A DNA stretch of 64,000 nt from Marinobacter nitratireducens (GCF_000708045.1 NZ_ANIE01000003.1:124001-188000), one strand, 5' to 3'. Positions 29,374 to 39,854 are shown, counted from the first letter of the stretch. The notes: generated by a model not told the origin, from the sequence alone. A program made the numbers and translations.

Positions 29374-30849
29374 ATGGTCAGTAAGGTTGATACCCGTTGC
29401 GATCTCATGCTGTTCGGTGCGCTGGGGGATCTGGCGCAACGAAAGCTCTTTCCGGCGCTGTATCAGCTGGCGCGTGCGAATTTGCTGGCTGAGGGGAGTC
29501 GGATCCTGGCGATCGCGCGGACCGAGACGGATACCGCCGGGGTCAGGGAGCAATTACTAGACAGGTTGCAGCAGGTGATACGCCCCGACGAGTTTGATCG
29601 CTCCGTGGCAGAGGCTTTTCTACAGCGCGTGGAATACCAACTGCTTGATTTCAATGACCCGGACGGATTTTCGGCGCTCAACAACTGGCGGGATAGTGCC
29701 CATAACGAATTGATTGTCTATATGGCGACGCCGCCGGCCATGTACGGCGTGATTGCGAGAAACCTCCGCACAGCCGGTTGCTGCACTGACAGAACCCGGG
29801 TGGTCGTGGAAAAACCCATCGGCCATGACCTGGAGTCTTCCAAGGTCATCAACGACGAGTTGGGTGAGGTGTACAGGGAGAATCAACTGTTCCGGATTGA
29901 TCATTATCTGGGTAAGGAAACGGTTCAGAATCTGATCGCACTTCGATTTGCCAACAACCTGTTTGCGTCCCAGTGGGATCAGAACCACATCTCCCATGTG
30001 GAGATCACCGTCGCCGAGGCGGTAGGGATAGAGGGTCGCTGGGGCTATTTTGACAAGGCGGGCCAGATCCGGGACATGATCCAGAATCACCTGCTCCAGT
30101 TGTTGTGCCTGATTGCGATGGATCCGCCGTCGGATCTGTCTGCGGACAGCATCCGTGATGAGAAAGTGAAAGTGCTCAAGGCATTGCGCGAGATCACGCC
30201 GGACATGATGGAGCGCTATGTAGTCCGGGGGCAGTATACCGCCGGAACCAGCGGTGGCCAGCCGGTTCCGGGCTATCTTGAGGAAGAGGGTGCCAATCGC
30301 GGGAGTGAGACGGAGACCTTTGTCGCGCTGAAAGTGGAAATAGACAACTGGCGCTGGTCCGGGGTGCCCTTCTATATCCGGACGGGTAAACGGCTTCCAG
30401 AAAAGCTTTCCCAGATCATCATTCATTTCAAGCCGGCCCCGCACTACATTTTTGACCCGGACCAGAAACATCTGGCCAATAACAAGCTGATTATCCGGCT
30501 GCAGCCGGACGAGGGTATGGCCCTGAAAATTCTGACCAAGGACCAGGGCCTGGACAAAGGCATGCGCCTGAGGCAGGGACCACTGGAGCTGACATTCTCT
30601 GAAACCTTCGACGCGGAACGAATCCCGGACGCGTACGAGCGCCTGTTGTGGGAGGTGATGAAGGGAAACCAGTATCTGTTCGTCCGCCGCGATGAGGTTG
30701 AGCACGCGTGGCGTTGGGTGGACAGGGTCATTCGCAACTGGCACGACAGTGGCGAGCCTCCCAAGCGTTATGCAGCAGGAACCTGGGGGCCTGTTGCCTC
30801 GATTGCCATGATTACTCGGGATGGTCGGAGCTGGTATGAAGATGTCTGA
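29374..30849 (+). CDS. zwf: Glucose-6-phosphate 1-dehydrogenase
   Basis: 491 residues, family length. Oxidises glucose-6-phosphate to 6-phosphogluconolactone with NADP, the entry to the Entner-Doudoroff and pentose phosphate routes. The coenzyme motif [17 protein letters not shown] is at the N-terminus, followed by [13 protein letters not shown] and the active-site [13 protein letters not shown]. First gene of zwf-pgl-eda; its end overlaps the pgl start by 14 bases. It is divergent from hexR, and the 280-bp gap holds a candidate HexR box. Confidence 0.96.
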   Translation: MVSKVDTRCDLMLFGALGDLAQRKLFPALYQLARANLLAEGSRILAIARTETDTAGVREQLLDRLQQVIRPDEFDRSVAEAFLQRVEYQLLDFNDPDGFSALNNWRDSAHNELIVYMATPPAMYGVIARNLRTAGCCTDRTRVVVEKPIGHDLESSKVINDELGEVYRENQLFRIDHYLGKETVQNLIALRFANNLFASQWDQNHISHVEITVAEAVGIEGRWGYFDKAGQIRDMIQNHLLQLLCLIAMDPPSDLSADSIRDEKVKVLKALREITPDMMERYVVRGQYTAGTSGGQPVPGYLEEEGANRGSETETFVALKVEIDNWRWSGVPFYIRTGKRLPEKLSQIIIHFKPAPHYIFDPDQKHLANNKLIIRLQPDEGMALKILTKDQGLDKGMRLRQGPLELTFSETFDAERIPDAYERLLWEVMKGNQYLFVRRDEVEHAWRWVDRVIRNWHDSGEPPKRYAAGTWGPVASIAMITRDGRSWYEDV

Positions 30850-31555
30850 TATCGCTTTGCCAGCGGGTATTCAGTCCCAGATCGGGCGAAACTCACAGCA
30901 ACTGGCGGAGTCACTGGCCGACGCGGTGGCGGATATGATTGAGGCTCGCCTGAAGGTAGCTCCCCGGGCCAGCCTTGCCGTTTCCGGCGGCTCTACCCCG
31001 GTGCCCTTTTTTCGGGCTCTGGCAACGAAGGCGTTGGACTGGAAGCGGGTAGACGTGTTGCTGGTCGACGAACGATGGGTGGATGAAGAGTCTCCAGACA
31101 GCAATACCCGCCTTGTCAGGGAGAACCTGCTCCAGGCCGGGGCGAGCGATGCCCGTTACTTCGCGCTGAAGCAGCCGGGAAACTCACCATCAAAAGTTTT
31201 GGGAGCGGTCGAGCGTGCGCTGGAGCAGCTTACTTTACCGCTGGATGTGCTCATTCTGGGTATGGGCAACGACGGGCATACAGCGTCACTGTTTCCCGAT
31301 GCACCAGAGCTGCCTCGAGCCCTCGCTATCGACAATCCATCGAGGGTAGTGGCGATGACGCCGGTTTCCCAGCCCCAGGAAAGAATCACCCTGACATTGC
31401 GTGTGCTTTCAGCGGCGCGCGAAACGGTGCTTTACCTTCGTGGAGAAGACAAGCTCGAAACCCTGGCGGCAGCCTTGTCGGAGCCTGATCAGGTTGCGGC
31501 GATGCCGGTCAGAGCGTTCCTCAAACCCGGGCTAAAACTGTTCTGGAGTCCTTGA
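30836..31555 (+). CDS. pgl: 6-phosphogluconolactonase
   Basis: 239 residues from ATG 30836 with GGAG five bases upstream; a further ATG at 30842 is possible. Hydrolyses 6-phosphogluconolactone. Family motifs are [27 protein letters not shown] and [14 protein letters not shown]. It overlaps the end of zwf, so translation is probably coupled, and eda follows after 45 bp. The three genes form the usual Pseudomonas-type operon. Confidence 0.95.
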   Translation: MKMSDIALPAGIQSQIGRNSQQLAESLADAVADMIEARLKVAPRASLAVSGGSTPVPFFRALATKALDWKRVDVLLVDERWVDEESPDSNTRLVRENLLQAGASDARYFALKQPGNSPSKVLGAVERALEQLTLPLDVLILGMGNDGHTASLFPDAPELPRALAIDNPSRVVAMTPVSQPQERITLTLRVLSAARETVLYLRGEDKLETLAAALSEPDQVAAMPVRAFLKPGLKLFWSP

Positions 31556-31600
31556 GCCGCCGTCTCGGGCGTAATCTGTAACGATTTCATGGAGAGAATC

Positions 31601-32248
31601 ATGACTCAGCTTTCAAGCGATCATCGCGAGCGTATCCAGACGGTACTGGCGGCTTCACCTCTGGTGCCGGTGATTGCCATTCGGAATCTTGAGGATGCTG
31701 TGCCTCTTTGTCAGGCTCTGGTGGATGGCGGGATCAAGGTATTGGAAATTACTCTGAGAACGGAGCATGGGCTGCAAGCCATCAGGCAGGTACGAGAGGC
31801 GATTCCTGAAGCCTGGGTAGGGGCCGGCACCGTCACGAGTATTGCGCAGTATCGTCAGGTGGAAACCGCGGGCGCCCAGTTCGTGATCACGCCGGGTGTT
31901 ACTGAGGCTATCCTGGAATTCGGGATAACGTCGGAAGTGCCGCTTTTACCCGGGGTGGCGACTGCGTCCGAGCTAATGCTTGGGTATGCGCTGGGCTATC
32001 GTGAGTTCAAGTTTTTCCCTGCTGAAATAGCGGGTGGTATCCCGGCGCTGAAGGCATTGAGCGGGCCTTTTGGAGATGTGACCTTCTGTCCTACGGGAGG
32101 TATTGGAAAGGAGACCGCCAGGGACTATCTGGCGTTGAGCAATGTGAAAGCGGTCGGGGGATCCTGGCTGACCCCGTCGGACCTGATGGCAGAGAAAGAC
32201 TGGCCGAGGATCACGGAAATCGCCCGGTCCAGTCTTGAGGTCCTGTAG
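31601..32248 (+). CDS. eda: KDPG/KHG aldolase (Entner-Doudoroff aldolase)
   Basis: 215 residues from ATG 31601, with GGAGA six bases upstream; the in-frame ATG at 31589 is less likely. Splits 2-keto-3-deoxy-6-phosphogluconate into pyruvate and glyceraldehyde-3-phosphate. The TIM-barrel class I aldolase motifs are LEITLRT (catalytic Glu), the GAGTVT loop and FKFFPAE with the Schiff-base lysine. Its stop is three bases from that of the convergent pyk, with no clear hairpin between them. Confidence 0.96.
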   Translation: MTQLSSDHRERIQTVLAASPLVPVIAIRNLEDAVPLCQALVDGGIKVLEITLRTEHGLQAIRQVREAIPEAWVGAGTVTSIAQYRQVETAGAQFVITPGVTEAILEFGITSEVPLLPGVATASELMLGYALGYREFKFFPAEIAGGIPALKALSGPFGDVTFCPTGGIGKETARDYLALSNVKAVGGSWLTPSDLMAEKDWPRITEIARSSLEVL

Positions 32249-32251
32249 AGG

Positions 32252-33700
32252 TCAGCGGATATCAGGGCCGACGCGTACAATTTTCATCGTGTTGGTGCCG
32301 CCCTGGGCATTGACGTAATCACCTTTGGTCACCACAACCAGGTCACCCTCCTTGACGACGCCCTGGCTCACCAGCTCAGAGACCGCCAGCGCATTGGTCT
32401 GCTCGTTCGGAACGGTGGCAGAATCAAATGGCACTGTCTGGACCCCACGGAACAGTGCAACTCTGTGCTGGGTTGAATGATGCCGGGAGAACGCGAATAT
32501 CGGCAGGCTGGACTTGATTCGTGACATCAGTCGCGGTGTGGCGCCGGTTTCTGTGAGGCAGATGATCGCGGTAACGCCAGTGAGGTGGTTGGCTGCGTAC
32601 ATGGCTGACAGTGCAACGGCCTCGTCAATCCGCTCCATAGTTTCATGGATCCGGTGCTGTGACTGGTGCATGGAGGGGTGCTTTTCAGCGCCCAGGCAGA
32701 TTCGCACCATGGCCTCCACCGCTTCAGCCGGGTAGTCGCCTACCGCTGTTTCGGCCGAGAGCATGACCGCGTCGGTGTAGTCCATCACGGCGTTTGCCAC
32801 GTCCGAGACCTCTGCCCGGGTCGGCATCGGGTTGGTGATCATGGATTCCATCATCTGCGTCGCGGTGATGACCGCCGTGTCGAGCTGGCGGGCCCGTCGG
32901 ATGATGTGCTTCTGAACCGCAACCAGCTCCGCATCGCCGATCTCCACGGCGAGGTCGCCCCGGGCCACCATGACGGCATCGGAAGCCTCAATAACCGCGT
33001 CCAGGGCGGCTTCGTTGTAGGCGAGTTCAGCGCGTTCGATCTTGGCCACGAGGCCGGCATCGGAACCAGCTTCTTTGAGTAGCTGGCGAGCAATGTTCAT
33101 GTCCTCGGCGGTGCGAACAAAAGAGACGGCCACGTAATCGGCGCCCAGCTCGGCCGCGGTCACGATGTCTTTCTTGTCTTTTTCTGTCAGCGCGTCTGCA
33201 GATAGCCCGCCGCCGCGCTTGTTCAGGCCTTTGTTGTTGGAAAGCGGACCGCCGATCAATACCCTGGAGGAAATGCTGTGATCGTCCACCGACTGCACTT
33301 CCATCTCAATTCGACCATCATCCAGAACCAGAATGTCGCCCGGCTCCACGTCCTGGATCAGTTGTTCATAATCAATGCCGACTCGCTCCTGATCACCCGC
33401 GCTTTTGTCCATGGACGCATCCAGCACGAAGGTCTGGCCGGCAATCAGAGTGACCTTGTTGTCAGTGAATCTGGCGATTCGGAGTTTGGGACCTTGAAGG
33501 TCCGCAAGAAGAGCAACAAAACGGCCCTGGGCAGCAGCTTCCTGGCGAACCCGTTTCGCTCGCTCCATGTGCTCATCGGCGCTGCCATGGGAAAAATTCA
33601 GGCGGGTGACATCGACCCCGGCCTTAATGACGGCGGCGAGGGATTCGGGGGCATCCGTGGCCGGACCTAATGTGGCGACAATTTTGGTGCGCCTGAGCAT
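32252..33700 (-). CDS. pyk: Pyruvate kinase
   Basis: 482 residues from ATG 33700 ([16 protein letters not shown]), with AAGGA eight bases upstream; the frame to 33748 is not family-like. Converts PEP and ADP to pyruvate and ATP. Motifs include [22 protein letters not shown] (metal site region) and [19 protein letters not shown], the pyruvate kinase signature region. The length and C-terminal domain resemble the PykA type. It is convergent with eda and divergent from edd, so all the Entner-Doudoroff steps to pyruvate are clustered. Confidence 0.95.
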   Translation of the reverse strand: MLRRTKIVATLGPATDAPESLAAVIKAGVDVTRLNFSHGSADEHMERAKRVRQEAAAQGRFVALLADLQGPKLRIARFTDNKVTLIAGQTFVLDASMDKSAGDQERVGIDYEQLIQDVEPGDILVLDDGRIEMEVQSVDDHSISSRVLIGGPLSNNKGLNKRGGGLSADALTEKDKKDIVTAAELGADYVAVSFVRTAEDMNIARQLLKEAGSDAGLVAKIERAELAYNEAALDAVIEASDAVMVARGDLAVEIGDAELVAVQKHIIRRARQLDTAVITATQMMESMITNPMPTRAEVSDVANAVMDYTDAVMLSAETAVGDYPAEAVEAMVRICLGAEKHPSMHQSQHRIHETMERIDEAVALSAMYAANHLTGVTAIICLTETGATPRLMSRIKSSLPIFAFSRHHSTQHRVALFRGVQTVPFDSATVPNEQTNALAVSELVSQGVVKEGDLVVVTKGDYVNAQGGTNTMKIVRVGPDIR

Positions 33701-34053
33701 GCTGTGTGTCCTTATGGTTGGTTGTGTAGTGCGGATTCCTGATTCCACGATACCGTTACTCGTTCATGGCGTCGTTTAGCTTTTGGTCGTTGGTGCAATA
33801 GTTGCTGGGAATCGAGTGGGGCGCTGCCCGGTTACTTGATGCAAGCTATCATAAATGGTCAGACAAAATTGTTTCAGCAATACCTGATACCTCGGGCCGA
33901 GACGATCGTGCCATAACGGCTGGTGCTGCGATGCAAATATGTAGTAAAAGTATCAATTATTCACCCATGGTGCACGATATTTATCGTTATTACCGCCAGA
34001 AAGAAAGTAATGATACGTTTATTGGGTGAGGGCAGGAATTATGGGAGGTGGTC
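33701..34053. promoter_or_regulatory. 353-bp divergent intergenic region between pyk and edd
   Basis: No gene is supported here; a 75-codon open frame has no ribosome binding site and no recognisable product. The region is AT-rich on the edd side. It holds a HexR-like box at 33940-33954 (minus strand GATACTTTTACTACA). It also contains AAGCTATCATA near 33843, an 11-mer that occurs in the hexR-zwf gap too. The edd ribosome binding site GGGAGG is at its right end. Confidence 0.5.
33940..33954. promoter_or_regulatory. Candidate HexR box upstream of edd
   Basis: The minus strand reads GATACTTTTACTACA, whose right half ACTACA fits the reported HexR half-site exactly while the left half is degenerate. 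It shares GATA-N2-TTTACTAC with the zwf-side box. Confidence 0.5.
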
Positions 34054-35874
34054 ATGCACGCAACGGTTGAGAGGGTCACGCGACGGATTGCAGAGCGCAG
34101 CCGTCATACCCGGCAGGTATACCTGGAGCGAATGAATCGTCTAAAAGAGCAGTCACCGCACCGGAGTAGTCTTTCCTGCGGGAATCTCGCGCATGGATTT
34201 GCGGCGTGCAATCAGGGTGATAAAGACACCCTCAAGTTCATGAACCGAGCCAATGTGGCCATCATTACGGCCTACAACGACATGCTCTCCGCCCATCAAC
34301 CCTATGAGGGATTCCCCGACGTTATCCGGGAGGCGGCCCATGGCATGGGGTCGGTCGCCCAGGTTGCGGGCGGTACGCCGGCCATGTGTGATGGCGTCAC
34401 TCAAGGGCAGCCGGGAATGGAGCTGAGCCTGTTTTCCCGGGATACCATTGCCATGAGTACTGCAGTCGCCCTGAGCCACAACATGTTTGATGCTGCCCTG
34501 TTGTTGGGCATCTGTGACAAGATTGTGCCAGGTTTGTTGATCGGTGCGCTGAGTTTCGGCCATTTGCCTGCTGTTCTGGTCCCTGCTGGCCCAATGCCTT
34601 CCGGGCTCCCCAACAAGGAAAAGCAGCGGATACGCCAGCTCTATGCTGAGGGCAAGATTGGCAAGGAGGAGTTACTGGAAGCCGAGAGTAAGTCCTACCA
34701 CAGCCCGGGAACCTGCACCTTCTATGGGACCGCCAACAGCAATCAGTTGTTGGTGGAGGTGATGGGGTTGCACATGCCTGGGGCCGCATTCATCCATCCG
34801 GGAACGGAATTACGAGACGCTCTGACCCGGGCTGCAACTGAGCAGGTCATCAAGCTCTCCAAACCCCATGGTGGCCAGTTAGGGCTCGCTGATCTGGTCA
34901 ATGAGAAAAGTATCGTGAATGCCCTGGTGGCGCTGCTGGTTACCGGGGGCTCAACCAACCATACAATCCACTGGATTGCGATTGCGCGGGCCGCCGGCAT
35001 CATCATTGACTGGAATGATTATGCCGAGCTGTCCGCCGTCGTGCCTTCGATGACCCGAATCTACCCCAATGGCCAGGAAGATGTGAATGCCTTCCATGAG
35101 GCGGGGGGTACGCCGCTGCTTATCCGCGAACTCCTTAATGCCGGGTATCTGCACAACGATGTGGAAACCGTGATCGGATTTGGTCTGGACAACTATGCGC
35201 AGTCGCCTTTTATGGACGATGGGCGTTTGTCCTGGAAGGCGGCACCGGAGAGAAGCCTGCGTCCCGATGTGCTTAGCTCCGCGGCAGAGCCTTTTGCGCC
35301 GGACGGCGGCCTGAGGGTATTGGATGGCAACCTGGGAAGGGGAGTCATCAAGGTATCGGCCGTCGCTGAGGAACATCGGGTGGTTGAAGCGCCCGCCGTG
35401 GTATTCAACGACCAGAATGAGCTTAAAGCCGCTTTCGAGGACGGGGAGCTGGACAGGGATTGTGTTGTGGTTGTTCGTTTCCAGGGACCGAAAGCCAATG
35501 GCATGCCTGAGCTGCATAAACTGACACCCTATCTGGGCGTGCTTCAGGATCGTGGGTTTCAGGTTGCCCTGGTGACAGACGGACGTATGTCCGGGGCTTC
35601 AGGTAAGGTGCCAGCTGCCATTCATGTCTACCCCGAAGCGCTCGATGGCGGGCCGCTTGCCCGTATCAGGAACGGCGACCGGGTCGTTGTTGATGCGAAT
35701 CATGGGCAACTCCGGGTTGAGGTTGGTGAGGCTGAGTTTTCAGCGCGCGAGGTAGCCCAGGTCGATTTGACCGCCAGTCATCAGGACTACGGGCGTGAGT
35801 TGTTCGGCTGGATGCGGCGGGCCGCCGGAACGCCGGAAGAGGGCGCCAGTTTCTTCTGGACGACGGAGTCATAA
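34054..35874 (+). CDS. edd: 6-phosphogluconate dehydratase
   Basis: 606 residues from ATG 34054, with GGAGG five bases upstream; a GTG at 34048 lies within the ribosome binding site. Dehydrates 6-phosphogluconate to KDPG. A member of the IlvD/Edd iron-sulphur dehydratases: cysteines in GICDKIVPG and [15 protein letters not shown] are the expected cluster ligands. The [16 protein letters not shown] motif appears as [14 protein letters not shown]. The stop overlaps the glk start by one base (TAATG), so edd-glk-UDG form an operon. Confidence 0.96.
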   Translation: MHATVERVTRRIAERSRHTRQVYLERMNRLKEQSPHRSSLSCGNLAHGFAACNQGDKDTLKFMNRANVAIITAYNDMLSAHQPYEGFPDVIREAAHGMGSVAQVAGGTPAMCDGVTQGQPGMELSLFSRDTIAMSTAVALSHNMFDAALLLGICDKIVPGLLIGALSFGHLPAVLVPAGPMPSGLPNKEKQRIRQLYAEGKIGKEELLEAESKSYHSPGTCTFYGTANSNQLLVEVMGLHMPGAAFIHPGTELRDALTRAATEQVIKLSKPHGGQLGLADLVNEKSIVNALVALLVTGGSTNHTIHWIAIARAAGIIIDWNDYAELSAVVPSMTRIYPNGQEDVNAFHEAGGTPLLIRELLNAGYLHNDVETVIGFGLDNYAQSPFMDDGRLSWKAAPERSLRPDVLSSAAEPFAPDGGLRVLDGNLGRGVIKVSAVAEEHRVVEAPAVVFNDQNELKAAFEDGELDRDCVVVVRFQGPKANGMPELHKLTPYLGVLQDRGFQVALVTDGRMSGASGKVPAAIHVYPEALDGGPLARIRNGDRVVVDANHGQLRVEVGEAEFSAREVAQVDLTASHQDYGRELFGWMRRAAGTPEEGASFFWTTES

Positions 35875-36845
35875 TGACGACGGTGCATATTCTGCTGGGT
35901 GACATCGGCGGAACCAACGTCCGGTTTGCGGTTATGCGTGAAGAAGGCGGAGCTCTTGAGTTGATCGACTCACGACCCTGCAGCCAGTATGGGAATCTTG
36001 AAGCAGCGATCCAGGACTATCTGATCCTGCAAGGTATTGATCGGGTAGACGTCGCCTGCCTTGCCGTCGCCGCGCCGGTTCAGGGTACCCGTATCCACCT
36101 CACCAACAGCAGCTGGCAGTTTGATTGCGAAGAACTCCGCACGCGATTTGGCTGGCGGGCTTGCCACGTTGTAAATGATTTTACCGCTATGGCGTTGGGC
36201 GTGCCGTGTGTACCTGAAAAGGATTTGGTGCGCGTATGCGGAGGGCCTGCTGAGGGCGCTGGTGTTCGTCTTGTGATGGGGCCGGGAACGGGACTTGGGA
36301 TGTCTGGCCTTTTACCGGTTGGGGAGCGCTGGATCGCGCTCAGAACCGAGGGTGGGCACGTAGATTTTGCGCCGACCAACGAGATAGAAATGGCGATCCT
36401 GAGGATTCTACAGCACCGCTTTGGCCGGGTTTCTGTGGAACGAATTCTCTGCGGCGAGGGGTTACTCAATCTCTACCGTGCACACGCCGAGATTGTCGGG
36501 GGCAGGGCGGCCTTTGACGCGCCAGAAGAGATAAGTGCCGCTGCGCTCGCTGGCATCGATGATCTGGCCGTTCGCACACTCACCCATTTCTGCGAGATAC
36601 TGGGGCGTACAGCCGGGAATGCCGCATTGACACTGGGGGCGACAGGCGGTGTCTTTCTGTGTGGCGGTATTCTTCCGGCCATACAGAGTTTTTTTCTGAA
36701 GAGCCCATTCCGTCAAGGATTTGAAGACAAGGGGCGAATGCGTTCTATCATGGAGAAAACGCCAGTCTATCTGGTAACCGATCCTTTTACGGCGTTGCGG
36801 GGAGCTGCGGAATATACTGCAACAGGTTCCATGGGAGGGCCATGA
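35874..36845 (+). CDS. glk: Glucokinase
   Basis: 323 residues, E. coli Glk type. Phosphorylates glucose with ATP to feed zwf. The phosphate-binding loop GDIGGTNVRFAV is at the N-terminus, the catalytic Asp is in VVNDFTAMALG, and GPGTGLGMSGL and the glucose contacts GEGLLN and EGGHVDF are visible. Translation is coupled to edd by a one-base overlap. The next gene begins inside its last codons (ATGA). Confidence 0.94.
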   Translation: MTTVHILLGDIGGTNVRFAVMREEGGALELIDSRPCSQYGNLEAAIQDYLILQGIDRVDVACLAVAAPVQGTRIHLTNSSWQFDCEELRTRFGWRACHVVNDFTAMALGVPCVPEKDLVRVCGGPAEGAGVRLVMGPGTGLGMSGLLPVGERWIALRTEGGHVDFAPTNEIEMAILRILQHRFGRVSVERILCGEGLLNLYRAHAEIVGGRAAFDAPEEISAAALAGIDDLAVRTLTHFCEILGRTAGNAALTLGATGGVFLCGGILPAIQSFFLKSPFRQGFEDKGRMRSIMEKTPVYLVTDPFTALRGAAEYTATGSMGGP

Positions 36846-37450
36846 ACCCAGGGTTAGATCAATTGAACTTTGATGAGTTGGTACGTCGGGTTCGAGCCTG
36901 CACGATCTGTGCGGAATCGCTTGATCATGAGCCTCGACCCGTCATACAGCTATCGGAATCTTCCAGAATCCTGGTGGTAGGGCAGGCTCCGGGGCGGCGG
37001 GTTCATGAGACCGGGTTGCCCTTCAACGACCCCAGCGGAGATCGTTTGCGGGACTGGATGGGCGTAACCCGCGATACATTCTACGATGAACAGCTGTTGG
37101 CGATCCTGCCCATGGGGTTCTGCTACCCAGGTACCGGAAAGTCCGGGGATTTGCCGCCGAGGCCTGAGTGTGCGCCGGCATGGCGGCAGTTGCTCCTGGA
37201 CCGCCTGACAAATATAGAGCTGACGCTGGTGATTGGCCAGTATGCGCAAGCCTGGCATCTTGAGGCGCCGTCCAGCACGGTGACGGAAAACGTCAAACGT
37301 TGGCAGGAGTTCTGGCCGACCGTCGTTCCCTTGCCTCATCCCAGCCCCCGAAACAACCGGTGGTTAAGAAACAATCCCTGGTTTGAATCCGAGGTGGTTC
37401 CGGCCTTGCGAACGGAAATCCAGCGTTTGCTCGGTGCAGCCGTATGCTGA
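36842..37450 (+). CDS. Uracil-DNA glycosylase superfamily protein with likely 4Fe-4S cluster
   Basis: 202 residues. Motif A reads GQAPGRRVHETGLPFNDPSG and the distal motif PHPSPRN, as in the uracil-DNA glycosylase superfamily of bacterial family 4/5 type. Four cysteines at residues 20, 23, 94 and 110 match the C-x2-C ... C-x15-C cluster spacing of family 4 enzymes. The motif A Gly/Glu residues differ somewhat from classical family 4, so the actual substrate is uncertain. The start overlaps the glk stop (ATGA), placing a DNA-repair-like gene in a sugar operon; it may simply be carried along. Convergent with glpD, 12 bases apart. Confidence 0.75.
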   Translation: MNPGLDQLNFDELVRRVRACTICAESLDHEPRPVIQLSESSRILVVGQAPGRRVHETGLPFNDPSGDRLRDWMGVTRDTFYDEQLLAILPMGFCYPGTGKSGDLPPRPECAPAWRQLLLDRLTNIELTLVIGQYAQAWHLEAPSSTVTENVKRWQEFWPTVVPLPHPSPRNNRWLRNNPWFESEVVPALRTEIQRLLGAAVC

Positions 37451-37462
37451 CAACAGTGCTCG

Positions 37463-38965
37463 TCAGCGCCTTTCCGGAACCGTTTCTGCCAGATAGTGTT
37501 CCAGCAGGCTGAGCTTCTCTCTGGTGATATAAAGTCCCTGTTTGGTTCTCCGCCAGAGAACGTCCTCGGATGTCCGCGCCCATTCATTTTCAATCAGGTA
37601 GTCTACTTCGCGCTGGAACAGGGTATCGGTGAAGGCGGTGCCCAGATCGTCCCGGGCATGGCAGCCCTCAAGAATCCGGAAGCTATCCGTTCCATAGGTT
37701 CGAACATAGCGCTTGATGATCCGTCGGGCGAGCCAGGGAAACCGGGTTTCGAGTTGTTCGGACAGGGTTTCCTGGCTGCCGAATTCACCGCCCGGCAAGA
37801 TCGCGCGACGGGTCCACGTGCTGCCCGCTTCCGGGAAATAGTCACACAGGCGATTGGTGGCGGCTTCTGCCAGCTTCCGAAATGTCGTGATCTTGCCGCC
37901 AAATACTGAAATGAGGGGCGCCATACCTTCAGATTCATTGACTTCGAAGGAGTAATCCCGTGAGGCCTTCTGGGCTGACTCGCCCTCGTCATCCATCAGT
38001 GGCCGTACACCGGAATAGGACCAGACGACATCGTTGCGTGTTAGCTGGTTCCGGAAATAGTCGTTGACGATGCCAATCAGGTAGTCTGTCTCTTCTTCTG
38101 AAATTTGCGCTTTTTTCGGGTCACCACGGTATTCCACGTCTGTTGTGCCAACCAGCGAAAACTGATCTTCATAGGGGATCACAAAAACAATGCGCTCGTC
38201 TTCATTCTGCAGTATGTAAGCTTCGTCGCCCTGATTGATTCTCGGCACGACGATATGGCTGCCTTTGACCATTCGGATCTGCTTGGGCGCTCTCATAGAA
38301 AGGCTTTCATCAAACAGGCGGCTGACCCAGGGGCCGGTGGCATTCACGATGACTTTGGCGGATACGCTCTTTTCGGTTCCCGACACCATGTCCCGCAGCG
38401 TCGCGTTCCATTGCGTCTCGCCCCGCTCGGCATGGATGCATTTTGTCCGGGTCAGGATCTTGGCGCCTTTCTCTTGGGCTTTGCGCGCGGTCAACACCAC
38501 CAGGCGCGCATCATCGACCCAGCCATCGGAGTACTCGAAGCCTTTACTGATCTCAGGTTTGAGGGGGGAATCCGCGCCGAATCTGATGGAGTGCGAGCCT
38601 GCGAGTGTTTCCCGTTTGGCCAGGTGATCGTAGAGGAACAAGCCCGTGCGGATCATCCAGGCCGGGCGCAGGTGCGGTCGGTGTGGCAGGCGAAAGCGCA
38701 TGGGCCACATGATGTGTGGGGCATTGCGAAGGAGAGCCTCCCGTTCCGCAAGGGCTTCCTTTACGAGCCTGAATTCGTAATGTTCCAGATAGCGCAGGCC
38801 GCCGTGTATCAGTTTGCTGCTGCTGGAGGAGGTGGCAGACGCGAGATCATCCATCTCGCACAGGAGCACTTTCAGTCCACGGCCTGCGGCGTCCAGGGCG
38901 ATCCCGGTGCCGTTAACGCCACCCCCGACGACCAGAACGTCGTAAAGGTTGGATTCACTTTCCAT
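37463..38965 (-). CDS. glpD: Aerobic glycerol-3-phosphate dehydrogenase
   Basis: 500 residues, E. coli GlpD length. A membrane-associated FAD enzyme that oxidises glycerol-3-phosphate to DHAP and passes electrons to quinone. The dinucleotide-binding motif DVLVVGGGVNGTGIALDAAGRG is seen at residues 9-30, followed by the family signatures KLIHGGLRYLE and the SVFGGKITTFRKLAE region. Immediately upstream are a promoter and a perfect palindrome, then glpR. No glpF or glpK is in the window. Confidence 0.95.
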   Translation of the reverse strand: MESESNLYDVLVVGGGVNGTGIALDAAGRGLKVLLCEMDDLASATSSSSSKLIHGGLRYLEHYEFRLVKEALAEREALLRNAPHIMWPMRFRLPHRPHLRPAWMIRTGLFLYDHLAKRETLAGSHSIRFGADSPLKPEISKGFEYSDGWVDDARLVVLTARKAQEKGAKILTRTKCIHAERGETQWNATLRDMVSGTEKSVSAKVIVNATGPWVSRLFDESLSMRAPKQIRMVKGSHIVVPRINQGDEAYILQNEDERIVFVIPYEDQFSLVGTTDVEYRGDPKKAQISEEETDYLIGIVNDYFRNQLTRNDVVWSYSGVRPLMDDEGESAQKASRDYSFEVNESEGMAPLISVFGGKITTFRKLAEAATNRLCDYFPEAGSTWTRRAILPGGEFGSQETLSEQLETRFPWLARRIIKRYVRTYGTDSFRILEGCHARDDLGTAFTDTLFQREVDYLIENEWARTSEDVLWRRTKQGLYITREKLSLLEHYLAETVPERR

Positions 38966-38983
38966 GATTGAGTTTCCAAAACG

Positions 38984-39033
38984 AACATTGAATGTTTGAT
39001 TTCGACTATAAATAGTTGGCGAGGGTTCGTAAA
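38984..39033 (-). promoter_or_regulatory. glpD promoter with candidate GlpR operator
   Basis: On the minus strand TTTACG (39028-39033), a 17-bp spacer and TATAGT (39005-39010) make a good sigma-70 promoter. The perfect palindrome AACATT-G-AATGTT (38984-38996) lies at the expected transcription start, where a repressor would block it. Confidence 0.65.
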
Positions 39034-39077
39034 GGAAAACCTTTTGTGGATGCGCTAATTGTGACCCAAGGCGGAAA

Positions 39078-39836
39078 TCAGACGACGTGAAGGCGAACGC
39101 TGTGGTCTTTCAGGATTCGGGAGATTTCGCGGGGAGGTTGGGCATCCGTAAACACCTGATCGGCCTGATCGATACTGCCGAGCCGGACCATTGCGTTGCG
39201 GCCGAATTTCGAGTGGTCTGCAGCAAGCAGTACCTGGCCGGAGTTGGCGATGATCGATTGGGCAACCCGAACCTCCCGGTAGTCAAAGTCGAGCAATGAG
39301 CCGTCATTGTGTATGCCACTGATGCCGATGATGCCGAAGTCCATTTTGAACTGGTTGATAAAATCCACCGCCGCCTCGCCAACAATCCCTCCGTCGCGAT
39401 TACGAACTTCACCGCCTGCAATAATGATATGAAAGTCTTCTTTGGCCGAGAGAATGGAAGCGACGTGAAGATTGTTGGTCACCACTCGGAGGTTTCTTTT
39501 GGCCAGCAGAGCCCGGGCGATTGTTTCGGTCGTAGTGCCGATATTGATGAACATGGATGAGCCGTCGGGAATATCAGCCACCAGAGCCTTGGCTATGCGT
39601 TCCTTGGCATCCAGGTTCATGATCTTGCGTTCCTGATAGGCGGTATTGACGGTACTCGAGTCGATACCGGCACCACCATGATGACGTGTGAGTTTGTTTT
39701 GGCTCGCCAGCTCGTTCAGGTCTCGCCGGATGGTCTGTGGCGTAACGCGAAACTGTTCGACCAGTTGTTCGGTAGTGACAAACCCGTTGCGCTGGATCAT
39801 ATCCATGATCTGGTCGAGGCGGTGTTTCTGGGACAT
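39078..39836 (-). CDS. glpR: DeoR-family glycerol-3-phosphate regulon repressor GlpR
   Basis: 252 residues. The N-terminal DeoR helix-turn-helix (FVTTEQLVEQFRVTPQTIRRDL) is followed by the DeoRC sugar-phosphate sensor (IGTTTETIARALL, GGEVRNRDGGIVGEAA, DHSKFGRNAMVRLGSI). GlpR is released from DNA by glycerol-3-phosphate. The position directly upstream of glpD and the family resemblance support GlpR over other DeoR repressors. The start has AGGAT at 7 bases. A perfect TTTTCGAAAA palindrome 18 bp upstream (39855-39864) could mediate autoregulation. Confidence 0.9.
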   Translation of the reverse strand: MSQKHRLDQIMDMIQRNGFVTTEQLVEQFRVTPQTIRRDLNELASQNKLTRHHGGAGIDSSTVNTAYQERKIMNLDAKERIAKALVADIPDGSSMFINIGTTTETIARALLAKRNLRVVTNNLHVASILSAKEDFHIIIAGGEVRNRDGGIVGEAAVDFINQFKMDFGIIGISGIHNDGSLLDFDYREVRVAQSIIANSGQVLLAADHSKFGRNAMVRLGSIDQADQVFTDAQPPREISRILKDHSVRLHVV

Positions 39837-39854
39837 GCAGACATCCTGAGGGAG

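Noticed and set aside
33802..34029. 75-codon open frame in the pyk-edd gap
   Set aside because: No ribosome binding site, no signal or domain, and it overlaps the likely regulatory region of edd.
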